From contig JAFXEC010000002.1 in the NCBI GenBank assembly GCA_017521005.1, positions 1-34,946 of the forward strand: a DNA stretch of 34,946 nt. The letters are read 5' to 3'. Both the position numbers and the translations under genes were made by a program. Below, in pieces: positions 6,568 to 13,986 of this stretch. Source of the stretch: Clostridia bacterium. Lineage in GTDB: Bacteria; Bacillota; Clostridia; TANB77; CAG-465. How positions within the stretch are numbered: position 1 is the stretch's first letter; each line of letters begins with the position of its first letter. The notes under the pieces are model-generated. The model was not told where the DNA came from. It saw only the letters and a program-made list of their open reading frames with translations, and did not search any database.

Positions 6568-7977
6568 TTGAATAAAAATGATTTTAATGAATTAAAAAAT
6601 ATATCTAAAATACATATGATTGGAATTGGCGGTATCAGCATGAGCGGTATTGCTGTAATGCTTAAGAAATCTGGTTTTGATGTAACTGGTTCAGATAGTA
6701 TGGGTTCAGCCATGGTTGAAATGCTTGAATGTGAAGGAATTCCTGTACACATTGGTTCAAATCCCGAACTTGTAAAAGATGCAGATATGGTTGTATATAC
6801 TGCTGCAATAAACCTTGCAACAGATAAAGAATATCTTGAAGCAGTAAAACTTAATAAACCTGTTTTTGAGCGTGCTCCTTTCTTAGGAAAACTTCTTAAA
6901 CAATATGATAAACCAATCTGTATAGCAGGAATGCATGGTAAAACTACAACTACATCAATGATAGCTTCTGCTCTTCAAACAGCAGGCGTTGAACCTACAG
7001 TTTTAGTTGGTTCTAAACTAAAAGAATTAAACAATTTCAACTACTCTATCGGAAAAAATGAATACTTTGTACTAGAGTCTTGTGAATATGTAGATAGTTT
7101 CTTAAACTTCCCTGGTGATACAGCAATAATATTAAATATTGAAGAAGAACATTTAGATTATTTCAAAGATCTAGATAATATAAAAGCTTCATTTGCTAAA
7201 TTCATTGGTATAATGCATGAAAACGGAAAACTTATAGTTAACAAAGATGATGAAAATATCCACGATGTTTTAATACTTGCAAATAATTCAATAACATCTA
7301 AAAACATTAGTGTTCATACATATTCTACTAAAACAACTGACGCAGATATGTATGCAAAAAATATTAAAATTGCAGATAACAAATGTTATGAATTTGATGC
7401 ATATTATAAAGGAACACTTCTTACTCACATTAAGTTAAATGCACCTGGTGTACACAATGTTTCAAATGCTTTAGCTACACTTCTTTCTTGTGTTGTTAAT
7501 GATATACCTGTTGAACTTGCAAAAGCCGGTCTTGAAGAATTTACTGGTGCAAGTCGTAGATTTGAATACAGAAAAACAATTGGAGAAAATGTTAATGTTT
7601 ATGATGATTATGCTCATCATCCAACAGAGATAATGACTACTTTAACTACAGCTCGTGAAAAAACAGATGGTAGAGTTATAGCAGTATTTGAGCCACATAC
7701 ATATACAAGAACTTATACTCTTTTTGATAAATTTGTAAATGTATTAAAAACTGCTGACATAGTTCTTTTAGCAGATATATATGCAGCAAGAGAAAAAGAT
7801 GAAGGCATTGTTTCTTCTACTATGCTTGCAGATGCAATTACTAAAGCTGGTACAGATGCTACAAATCTACACACATTAGAAAACATCGCTAAACATATAC
7901 ACAAAATTATTAAACCAAATGATATTGTTTTAACAATAGGCGCAGGTACAATAACTAAGCTTGCAGATTTGTTATAA
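6568..7977 (+). CDS. murC: UDP-N-acetylmuramate--L-alanine ligase (469 aa)
   Basis: MurC adds L-alanine to UDP-N-acetylmuramic acid, the first amino-acid step in peptidoglycan precursor synthesis, in the cytosol using ATP. The N-terminal Rossmann-like domain shows IHMIGIGGISMSG (about residues 15-27). The ATP-binding loop is GMHGKTTTT (121-129). The central domain carries EEEHLDYF and the C-terminal domain carries YDDYAHHPTEI and FEPHTYTRT, all typical of MurC. The start is TTG at 6568, preceded by GAGGTGG; upstream in-frame codons would precede the predicted transcription start. The length is normal. It is a single-gene unit ending at a strong terminator. Confidence 0.97.
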   Translation: MNKNDFNELKNISKIHMIGIGGISMSGIAVMLKKSGFDVTGSDSMGSAMVEMLECEGIPVHIGSNPELVKDADMVVYTAAINLATDKEYLEAVKLNKPVFERAPFLGKLLKQYDKPICIAGMHGKTTTTSMIASALQTAGVEPTVLVGSKLKELNNFNYSIGKNEYFVLESCEYVDSFLNFPGDTAIILNIEEEHLDYFKDLDNIKASFAKFIGIMHENGKLIVNKDDENIHDVLILANNSITSKNISVHTYSTKTTDADMYAKNIKIADNKCYEFDAYYKGTLLTHIKLNAPGVHNVSNALATLLSCVVNDIPVELAKAGLEEFTGASRRFEYRKTIGENVNVYDDYAHHPTEIMTTLTTAREKTDGRVIAVFEPHTYTRTYTLFDKFVNVLKTADIVLLADIYAAREKDEGIVSSTMLADAITKAGTDATNLHTLENIAKHIHKIIKPNDIVLTIGAGTITKLADLL

Positions 7978-7998
7978 TATATAGATTTCAAAAATTTT

Positions 7999-8030
7999 AA
8001 GAGAGGAATTAATACGCTAATTCCTCTCTT
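7999..8030. terminator. Convergent terminator of murC and pilin-like gene 1
   Basis: The 13-bp stem AAGAGAGGAATTA (7999-8011) pairs with TAATTCCTCTCTT (8018-8030), with a 6-nt loop. It lies between convergent genes. Confidence 0.88.
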
Positions 8031-8070
8031 TCATTTATATATATGATGTGTATTTTTTATTTATCTTATT

Positions 8071-9228
8071 TTATTTCACTAAACTAAAATCTGTTGTAGT
8101 TCCTACTATAGCTGGAATGTCTGCACTTATACAAACAACCGGTCTTACTCCATATGCTAAACGGTCACAACGATCATAGCTAACTCCTAATTCCCCATCT
8201 AATGTAATTACATTGTTTCCACTTGCAGCCGACGGAGATGCTAACCAAATATCAGAATTTTTTACTGGTTTCCAAAAATATAATGAATCTTCTAAATATA
8301 ATACTAACGATGATGTATTACTTGTATTTCCATTTGTTATATCATTAATATAATAACCAGTAGTACCATTTTCAATTAATTCTAACTTTTTGTATTTTGC
8401 TATTTCATTAATAGCTTGACTTTTTTCATTCCAACTTGCTACAAGCATTTCAGCGGTAGGTGTTCCAATCGCACCTTTAACATATTTACTATAGCTTGAG
8501 TTTGTATTCTTAAAACCTTTCCAAATTGTTTCATCTAAAAAGTAAGTTATCCATTTTGCGTTATTGCCAGATGAATAATTACTCCAATTTGCCATCCATC
8601 TTATTTTAGCTTCTGCAGAAATGTCTCTAGCCTCAACACTTATACCCTCTTCCCATGATATAGTCCCGAAGTTTTGATATTCTGTTCCTGATATTTCTGC
8701 CGCACCTTCACCTATATACGCATTATAACTAGTTAATTCTGTTGGTATTTTGCTTTTTTCAATAGCGCTTTCTGCTATTAAATATATGAATTGTTCAGAC
8801 CCTATATTTTGCTTATAAAATATCTTCCATTTTGAAACGCCATTGTCTGATACATAATCTACAGTTTTTCCGTAATCTTCTGGTCCCTTTATTAATGAGC
8901 CTAATGTTGTAGATGAACTATTTTTATTTGTTACTGTTACCCCTGTATCTGTTACAGTTATGTTCCATTTGTCTGCTGTTACTCCTTGTTCCCCTAATTT
9001 TGTTGTTACTTCATTTACTAGATCTGTTCCTCTTTTATTATCCATGTAAGCATCTGCCCAGATTAATGCAGCTAAATCTTGCACTTGTGATTCATTTGTT
9101 GCATCTACAGCTTGACTGGCTCTGTTTATTACACCAGTATTAGATAGTGTAATTACTACGCTTGCTGCAAGTATTATCATAACAATAATTGTTATTACTA
9201 ATACTATTAAAGATATTCCTTTTTTCAT
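8071..9228 (-). CDS. Type IV pilin-like protein 1 (385 aa)
   Basis: The N-terminus MKKGISLIVLVITIIVMIIL is a prepilin leader: a short basic stretch, Gly and then a long hydrophobic helix, probably cut after Gly. Position +5 is Val, not the usual Glu. A conserved helix follows (NESQVQDLAALIWADAYMDNKRG), shared with the paralogs at 19819 and 34045. The large C-terminal part is different. Its end, DIWLASPSAASGN to AYGVRPVVCIS, resembles the C-type-lectin-like surface domains of Firmicutes (DUF6273-like). The start is set at 9228 with AGGGGG upstream; a longer frame to 9288 lacks an SD. The product should be exported and assembled or anchored at the surface. No pilus assembly gene is in the window. 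Confidence 0.82.
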   Translation of the reverse strand: MKKGISLIVLVITIIVMIILAASVVITLSNTGVINRASQAVDATNESQVQDLAALIWADAYMDNKRGTDLVNEVTTKLGEQGVTADKWNITVTDTGVTVTNKNSSSTTLGSLIKGPEDYGKTVDYVSDNGVSKWKIFYKQNIGSEQFIYLIAESAIEKSKIPTELTSYNAYIGEGAAEISGTEYQNFGTISWEEGISVEARDISAEAKIRWMANWSNYSSGNNAKWITYFLDETIWKGFKNTNSSYSKYVKGAIGTPTAEMLVASWNEKSQAINEIAKYKKLELIENGTTGYYINDITNGNTSNTSSLVLYLEDSLYFWKPVKNSDIWLASPSAASGNNVITLDGELGVSYDRCDRLAYGVRPVVCISADIPAIVGTTTDFSLVK

Positions 9229-9258
9229 CTTTTGTTTTCCCCCTTCTTGTATAAAATA

Positions 9259-9288
9259 TATATACCACATCCTACTTATTTTTTTCAA
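9259..9288 (-). promoter_or_regulatory. Putative promoter of pilin-like gene 1
   Basis: On the minus strand, TTGAAA (9288-9283), an 18-bp spacer ending in TGTGG and TATATA (9264-9259). The structured leader seen at the other two pilin-like genes is absent here. Confidence 0.5.
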
Positions 9289-9296
9289 TTGTTATT

Positions 9297-9333
9297 AAAG
9301 AAAAAGAGAGAAAATATTTACATTTTCTCTCTT
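9297..9333 (-). terminator. Terminator of the ECF-type S-component gene
   Basis: The 12-bp stem AAGAGAGAAAAT (9304-9315) pairs with ATTTTCTCTCTT (9322-9333). On the minus strand it is followed by TTTTCTTT. Confidence 0.8.
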
Positions 9334-9342
9334 CTTTTTTGT

Positions 9343-9867
9343 CTATTTGATCATAGACTTAATCTTTGGCTCTATAGCCTTACAAATAGGTATGCTTATA
9401 ACTATTATTACAACATCTGCAACAAATGCATAAATGTTAGTCATAACTCTTAAAGTAAATGGCAATGTATATATTACATGCTCTACTAAAGATTTAATCA
9501 CAAGTATTCCTAATGCCACGCTGAATACGGCTACTGCTGTAGATATTACTATCTCAATTATTGGTTTCTTTATTTTTCTTGTTAACTTAAATGTTAATCC
9601 TAAAATTATTCCAATAACAAGATTACCTAACGCCCATCCAGGCATTCCCCGAAGTCCACCCGTTACCATGCAATAGATGACAACTCCCATTGTTCCTACT
9701 ATTGTTCCGCTTGTCGTTCCAACAATATAGCAAAAAGCTGTCATTACAAAATAGCCTAAGCACAGATAATAATTCTGAAATACCGGTACTTGAACACAAA
9801 GTGTTAATGCTACAAATAGTGCTACTCCCATTGCTGTTATGCAAATCTGTTTTGTTGTGTTTTTCAT
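9343..9867 (-). CDS. ECF transporter S component-like membrane protein (174 aa)
   Basis: The protein has six hydrophobic segments and the look of a substrate-binding S component of energy-coupling-factor vitamin transporters. It opens with KQICITAMGVALFVALTLCVQVPV, then shows the glycine-rich GTTSGTIVGTMGVVIYCMVTGGLRGMPGWALGNLVIGIILG, and ends with a basic tail. S components capture a vitamin or metal at the membrane and pair with shared EcfA/EcfT subunits, which are not in the window. The ligand cannot be told from sequence, and no riboswitch is visible in the 5' region to hint at it. The SD AGAGGGGG is strong. The gene has its own promoter and terminator. Confidence 0.75.
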   Translation of the reverse strand: MKNTTKQICITAMGVALFVALTLCVQVPVFQNYYLCLGYFVMTAFCYIVGTTSGTIVGTMGVVIYCMVTGGLRGMPGWALGNLVIGIILGLTFKLTRKIKKPIIEIVISTAVAVFSVALGILVIKSLVEHVIYTLPFTLRVMTNIYAFVADVVIIVISIPICKAIEPKIKSMIK

Positions 9868-9914
9868 TTTATCCCCCTCTTTAATTAATCGTGGTATATT
9901 TTTTATGTACTCGT

Positions 9915-9943
9915 ATTATACCAAAATATATACACCAAGTCAA
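9915..9943 (-). promoter_or_regulatory. Promoter of the ECF-type S-component gene
   Basis: On the minus strand, TTGACT (9943-9938), a 17-bp spacer ending in TGG (extended -10) and TATAAT (9920-9915). This is near consensus. Confidence 0.8.
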
Positions 9944-9967
9944 TTTTTATGTAAATTTGAATAATAT

Positions 9968-10017
9968 AAAGGTACACTCTAATCATTAGTTATTTCTAAT
10001 GTTTTGAGTGTACCTTT
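9968..10017. terminator. Terminator downstream of the DUF378 gene
   Basis: A 12-bp stem, AAAGGTACACTC (9968-9979) with GAGTGTACCTTT (10006-10017), encloses a second possible stem. The U-rich run is better on the plus strand, although the only gene reading into it is on the minus strand. Confidence 0.7.
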
Positions 10018-10078
10018 TTTCTTTTATTTAACCATTCTTTTATTTTGCTCTTTAAGCTTTTCTTTACTGCAAATTTAA

Positions 10079-10279
10079 CTATCCATCTATGGACATTCTT
10101 GTGAAGAATGTTATAGCCCAAAGCCCACAAATAGCCACCAAACCGTAAACAAGTCTAGTTAACATTGTCATAGAACCAAATGCCCAAGCAACTAGGTCAA
10201 AATTAAATAAAGCAATTAGTCCCCAGTTTAAAGCTCCAACTATAACTAGCACAAGTACTAATGTATTTAAAAACTTCAT
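10079..10279 (-). CDS. DUF378 family membrane protein (66 aa)
   Basis: A two-helix membrane protein with the family hallmark GALNWGLIALFNFDLVAWAFG in the first half and YGLVAICGLWAITFF in the second. It matches the DUF378 (YuzA-like) family of small bacterial membrane proteins of unknown function. The SD GGAGGT precedes the ATG. It is divergent from dapA and monocistronic, with a terminator about 60 bases downstream. Confidence 0.88.
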   Translation of the reverse strand: MKFLNTLVLVLVIVGALNWGLIALFNFDLVAWAFGSMTMLTRLVYGLVAICGLWAITFFTRMSIDG

Positions 10280-10371
10280 ATTATACCTCCTTACAAATAA
10301 TCTTTTTAATTATCTTCACATATATTGTGTGTCTAAAAAATATATTTATTCTATCTTTTTTAATACAATTT

Positions 10372-10400
10372 TTAACAAAAATTTTTGATACACATAAACT
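10372..10400 (+). promoter_or_regulatory. Possible promoter of dapA
   Basis: TTAACA (10372-10377), a 17-bp spacer and TAAACT (10395-10400). Both boxes deviate from consensus. The leader would be only about 15 nt. I see no lysine-riboswitch-like structure upstream of dapA. Confidence 0.35.
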
Positions 10401-10423
10401 ACTAATATATATGGAGGTATTCT

Positions 10424-11296
10424 ATGTTTAAAGGCGCATATACTGCACTTGTTACACCATTTAAAGATGGCAAGATAAATTATAACAAGATGGCAGAATT
10501 AATTGAATTCCAAATCAATGAAGGAATTGATGGTTTAGTAGTTTGTGGCACCACAGGTGAAAGTGCTACACTAAGTGATAAAGAAAAAAGAAGACTTATT
10601 AAATTCACTGTTGAAACTGTTAACGGAAGAGTTCCTGTTATAGCTGGAACAGGATCTAATAACACAATACATACAATAAAACTTTCTAAATTCGCCGAAA
10701 AGGTCGGTGTAGATGGATTACTGTTAGTTACTCCATATTACAATAAAAGTTCCCAAAATGGTCTTATAGCGCATTTTAGAGCTATTGCAGAAAGCGTAAC
10801 CACACCTTGTATTTTATACAATGTTCCAAGTAGAACTGGAGTAAATCTTTTACCAGACACTGTAGCTAAACTTGCTGATGTTGAAAACATTGTTGGTATA
10901 AAAGAATCAAGCGGCAACTTTTCTCAGCTGTTAGAATTGATGGCCAAAGTTCCAAAGGATTTTATTGTATTGTCTGGTAATGACGATAGCATTGTTCCAT
11001 TACTTTCTATTGGTGGTAAAGGCGTAATTTCCGTATTATCTAACATATATCCTAAAGATACACATAATATGTGTCAAGCATTCTTTTTAGGTGAAACAAA
11101 CTATGCTAAAGAGTTACAATTAAGATATGCTAGTCTTATTAAAGCGTTATTTATTGAACCTAATCCAATGCCTGTAAAAGATGCAATGAATATCTTAGAT
11201 ATGGATGTTGGAAATACACGTCTACCTTTAGTTGAAGTATCCGATGACACACATGAAATATTAAAAAGTGTACTTTATGAATTAAAAAACCAATAA
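10424..11296 (+). CDS. dapA: 4-hydroxy-tetrahydrodipicolinate synthase (290 aa)
   Basis: DapA condenses pyruvate with aspartate semialdehyde, the first step specific to the diaminopimelate/lysine pathway, which feeds peptidoglycan and spore dipicolinate. The TIM-barrel motifs are intact: CGTTGESATL (T43, T44), the catalytic tyrosine in ILYNVPSRTG (Y132, with R137 for substrate binding) and the Schiff-base lysine in VGIKESSGN (K160). The length is normal and the SD GGAGGT is ideal. It is monocistronic on the plus strand and converges on the DUF4363 gene. Confidence 0.97.
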   Translation: MFKGAYTALVTPFKDGKINYNKMAELIEFQINEGIDGLVVCGTTGESATLSDKEKRRLIKFTVETVNGRVPVIAGTGSNNTIHTIKLSKFAEKVGVDGLLLVTPYYNKSSQNGLIAHFRAIAESVTTPCILYNVPSRTGVNLLPDTVAKLADVENIVGIKESSGNFSQLLELMAKVPKDFIVLSGNDDSIVPLLSIGGKGVISVLSNIYPKDTHNMCQAFFLGETNYAKELQLRYASLIKALFIEPNPMPVKDAMNILDMDVGNTRLPLVEVSDDTHEILKSVLYELKNQ

Positions 11297-11331
11297 CATT
11301 CATCATATTCTTTATTTTATTTTTACATATT

Positions 11332-11364
11332 ATTAAAGCTTACAAAACATTTGTAAGCTTTAAT
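11332..11364. terminator. Bidirectional terminator overlapping the stop of the DUF4363 gene
   Basis: A perfect 15-bp stem (11332-11346 with 11350-11364) with a 3-nt loop. The last codons of the minus-strand gene (stop at 11340-11342) are encoded within the stem. It also ends the plus-strand dapA unit. Confidence 0.7.
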
Positions 11365-11738
11365 CTTTCACTTTCTACTACTTTATTTATTCTCTCTTTT
11401 AATACATTGCATTCTATTAATAAATGTGGTTTTACTGTTTCTTCTTCATTTAATAACGATATATATTTGTATATGCTAGACATGCTTTCTTTTATATCCG
11501 ATACTGCACTATGTTCACAAAATATACCATAGCCTAATTCTTTTTTATTCCATAGTTTTTCTAATTCTTGTTTGTTTTCTTGTATTTTATCCAAACTTTG
11601 GTCATTTGTTATGCTTTCTTCTAGTTTAGATATTTTAGATATTAATAATTTACTTGAATCCTTTAGAAAAGAATATTGCACAAAGTGTAACCCAAGAATT
11701 AATAGAAGTGTGCAAGATATTATTAATATTTGTTTCAT
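11340..11738 (-). CDS. DUF4363 family protein (132 aa)
   Basis: One N-terminal membrane helix (KQILIISCTLLLILGLHFV) is followed by a long helical, lysine- and glutamate-rich domain outside or at the membrane. It matches the DUF4363 family, which in Clostridia commonly follows a DUF421 (YetF-like) gene, as here. Its ATG overlaps the stop of the DUF421 gene by four bases (ATGA), so the two are translationally coupled and probably act together. The function is unknown. Confidence 0.8.
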   Translation of the reverse strand: MKQILIISCTLLLILGLHFVQYSFLKDSSKLLISKISKLEESITNDQSLDKIQENKQELEKLWNKKELGYGIFCEHSAVSDIKESMSSIYKYISLLNEEETVKPHLLIECNVLKERINKVVESERLKLTNVL

Positions 11739-12376
11739 ACTTTCTTCTCCTTTTCTTGGTATACAAATCTACCATTTGCATCTATTGTTGCTATTAATAT
11801 ATTTTTTAGTTTTAGATTTTTCTTAAGTAACTTTTTATCTATATCCTTTCTAGTAAGATTTAACATTGTTATATTTTTATCTGCATATTCTCCGTTTACT
11901 ACTACATTAAGTGGTATGCTATTTCCAGTTGCATCTTCCATTTTTACTGCATTTAAATCTCCATTGGTTTCTAGTATTGCATAAGCTGTTTCTTGTACTG
12001 TGTATATGTCTTTACTTCTTAACTGTTCCATAAGTTCTTCTATTGTTAGTTGCTGTTTTTTCATTTCTTTTTCTAGTATTTTCCCTTTGTATATAACTAG
12101 ACTTGGTGTTCCACAAATAACACTTTCTACCTTGTTACTAGACTGTATAACAAGCGTAAATATTCCATACAGGATAAGGAGTGCAATTATTGGAATGACA
12201 CCTGCAAAAATTTGAGTATCTCTAGATTGCATTGGACCTGACGCTAGATCAGATATCATAACAATAATGGCAAGTTCAAAAGGTTGAACTTTTGAAAGTT
12301 CTCTCTTACCCATTAGCCTTATTACAAGAAAAACAACCGTAAATAAAATTAAACCTCTAAAAAATACTACTAACAT
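11735..12376 (-). CDS. DUF421 (YetF-like) membrane protein (213 aa)
   Basis: Three N-terminal membrane helices are followed by a soluble domain. The diagnostic sequences are VIRLMGKRELSKVQPFELAIIVMISDLASGPM near the start, then GTPSLVIYKGKI and MEQLRSKDIYTVQETAYAILETNGDLNA in the C-terminal domain. This is the YetF/YcaP-type DUF421 family. In Bacillus, YetF-family proteins occur in the spore membrane, which would suit this organism, but the role here is inferred. The start at 12376 is preceded by AAGGAG; the longer frame has no SD. It is coupled to the DUF4363 gene by an ATGA overlap. Confidence 0.88.
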   Translation of the reverse strand: MLVVFFRGLILFTVVFLVIRLMGKRELSKVQPFELAIIVMISDLASGPMQSRDTQIFAGVIPIIALLILYGIFTLVIQSSNKVESVICGTPSLVIYKGKILEKEMKKQQLTIEELMEQLRSKDIYTVQETAYAILETNGDLNAVKMEDATGNSIPLNVVVNGEYADKNITMLNLTRKDIDKKLLKKNLKLKNILIATIDANGRFVYQEKEKKV

Positions 12377-12423
12377 TTTCTTCTCCTTATATACATTTGT
12401 ATTTTTTGCATATTTTATAAAAT

Positions 12424-12444
12424 TATACAAATACTATTTGTATA
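12424..12444. promoter_or_regulatory. Perfect 21-bp palindrome between divergent genes
   Basis: The arms TATACAAATA (12424-12433) and TATTTGTATA (12435-12444) are perfect around one C. The site lies between the DUF421 gene (minus) and the 122-aa protein (plus), just before the SD of the latter. It could be an operator or an mRNA hairpin. A related shorter palindrome, ATACATTTGTAT, lies about 25 bases toward the DUF421 gene. Confidence 0.4.
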
Positions 12445-12460
12445 TTTAGAGGTAAAAAAT

Positions 12461-12829
12461 ATGGTAAAACAAGCAATTATGAATAAACAAATAAATAAAC
12501 TTAGAATGAAACAAATGGCTATTAGATTTTTTTCTGCACTAGTTATATTCTTTGCTACTGCATATATGGCACCAAACTTTAATACAGAAAGTGCACCTAT
12601 TCTAGTATTATGTGCATTTGTTACAGTAGTATTAGATTACCTAGTAGCAACAGTTACAGAAATACATGATATTCCTTTTGGTAGAGCTATTGTTGGCTTT
12701 GTATCTGCAACTTTAATTATATATATGTCTCAATTTATTATCCGTGGCTACTACATCTCTATGTTAAGTAGTGTTATTGCAGCAGCTATATATGGATTAA
12801 TAGATTATTATTTACCGAATAAAACTTAA
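12461..12829 (+). CDS. Four-helix membrane protein of unknown function (122 aa)
   Basis: A basic N-terminus (MVKQAIMNKQINKLRMKQ) is followed by four hydrophobic segments at about residues 19-37, 46-66, 76-92 and 96-115. The layout is like small phage-holin-type or DUF2512-type proteins, but I cannot place it firmly. The SD GAGGT lies seven bases before the ATG. It is a single gene on the plus strand, preceded by a perfect palindrome and followed by a terminator. Confidence 0.7.
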   Translation: MVKQAIMNKQINKLRMKQMAIRFFSALVIFFATAYMAPNFNTESAPILVLCAFVTVVLDYLVATVTEIHDIPFGRAIVGFVSATLIIYMSQFIIRGYYISMLSSVIAAAIYGLIDYYLPNKT

Positions 12830-12842
12830 TATATATATAACA

Positions 12843-12871
12843 AAACCACGAGAAATGAATTCTCGTGGTTT
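12843..12871. terminator. Convergent terminator
   Basis: The 12-bp stem AAACCACGAGAA (12843-12854) pairs with TTCTCGTGGTTT (12860-12871) around a 5-nt loop. It lies between convergent genes. Confidence 0.85.
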
Positions 12872-12874
12872 ATA

Positions 12875-13888
12875 TTATTCTGATATTATTGACTCTAAAA
12901 ATTCATATTCAAAAGTTACGTTTTTCTTGTCTTTAATCTTTTTATCCATTTTGAATACAACATCATATTCCATAGAATCATATAGCCTATTTGTAATGTA
13001 TCCTTCGCCTAATAATATTCCTTCTTCAAACATATTTATTTTTATCTTACAATACATTATAGCTGGTTTCTTAAACATTTTTACTTCGGGTGCTTTAATA
13101 TTAAATCTTACTTCTTCTGAACCAAATTCTAATTTTTTCATTTTTACTGGCTCAACTTTTATCTTCTCTATATGTTTTTTTGCACCTTCTTCATCTTTCA
13201 TTTTTCCTGAACCTATTAACATAGGTAGATGCTCTAACTTAGCATCATAATATGGTTTTAATTCTCTTTCAAGTTCAAATTCTTTATTTATATTTCTTAT
13301 TTTAGCATCTATTTTCTTTCCTATATTAAACAACCTTTTTGGATTTTCTATTTCATCATCCATATTTTTTACTATAAGTTCAAAATCCGGATCATTTACA
13401 GAATTAATATTTCTTGCTTTGCATTCTAAGTAGAAATCTATCGCGTCTTCTAAATATCCTGCTCTTAATGCTATATATGGTTGTACACTTGGTTTTTCTA
13501 GCGGTTGTACGCTTGGTTTTTTATTTTTAATTATGCTAATCGCTATTAAAAAAGCAATATATATTGCTGGTATTATAAACCAAAACAAATTAGATATGGA
13601 AACTCTATTCCAAGATGAATCTATTATTAACAATCCTACCGGAAGTATTAACGTTACTAGCAAAATAACAATTTGCACAATAAATACGACTATATCTCCG
13701 TTAGCCAAAAATTCAACAATTCCTTTTTTCTTTTTAGGCGTTACTTTTATTTCTTCTTTTTTATCCGGGTCATAGCCAAATTCTTTTAGTGGCAACAAAT
13801 CATCTATATCACAATTCTTTTCTATACAAGTTAAACAAAAGTCATGTAATTCCGTTGCATTTTCTATCCCACAGCATTTACACTTCAT
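12875..13888 (-). CDS. Zinc-ribbon-like membrane protein of unknown function (337 aa)
   Basis: The N-terminus MKCKCCGIENATELHDFCLTC has two CxxC pairs (C3/C6 and C18/C21) that could hold one zinc. A basic linker (VTPKKKKG) leads to two membrane helices at about residues 65-88 and 100-122. A duplicated KPSVQP follows. The remaining 200 or so residues are soluble and mixed, rich in Lys and Glu, with a late beta-rich part (KKPAIMYCKIKINMFEEGIL). I do not recognise the C-terminal domain. The SD GGAGAT precedes the ATG, and the -10 TATAAT upstream is of the extended type. The gene stands alone. Confidence 0.7.
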   Translation of the reverse strand: MKCKCCGIENATELHDFCLTCIEKNCDIDDLLPLKEFGYDPDKKEEIKVTPKKKKGIVEFLANGDIVVFIVQIVILLVTLILPVGLLIIDSSWNRVSISNLFWFIIPAIYIAFLIAISIIKNKKPSVQPLEKPSVQPYIALRAGYLEDAIDFYLECKARNINSVNDPDFELIVKNMDDEIENPKRLFNIGKKIDAKIRNINKEFELERELKPYYDAKLEHLPMLIGSGKMKDEEGAKKHIEKIKVEPVKMKKLEFGSEEVRFNIKAPEVKMFKKPAIMYCKIKINMFEEGILLGEGYITNRLYDSMEYDVVFKMDKKIKDKKNVTFEYEFLESIISE

Positions 13889-13948
13889 ACTATCATCTCC
13901 AAAAGAATTATATCATATAAAGGTGTATTTTTGTACAGTTATTAAGAA

Positions 13949-13983
13949 AAAACAGAAGTAACCATATTTGTTACTCCTGTTTT
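13949..13983 (-). terminator. Terminator of the ftsK-MBL operon
   Basis: AAAACAG (13949-13955) and GTAAC (13958-13962) pair with GTTAC (13970-13974) and CTGTTTT (13977-13983). The minus strand continues with TTTTTTCTT. It lies four bases past the metallo-beta-lactamase gene. Confidence 0.8.
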
Positions 13984-13986
13984 GTT

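Noticed and set aside
12461-12829. Phage holin as evidence of a prophage
   Set aside because: There are no other phage genes, and the resemblance is limited to size and number of helices.
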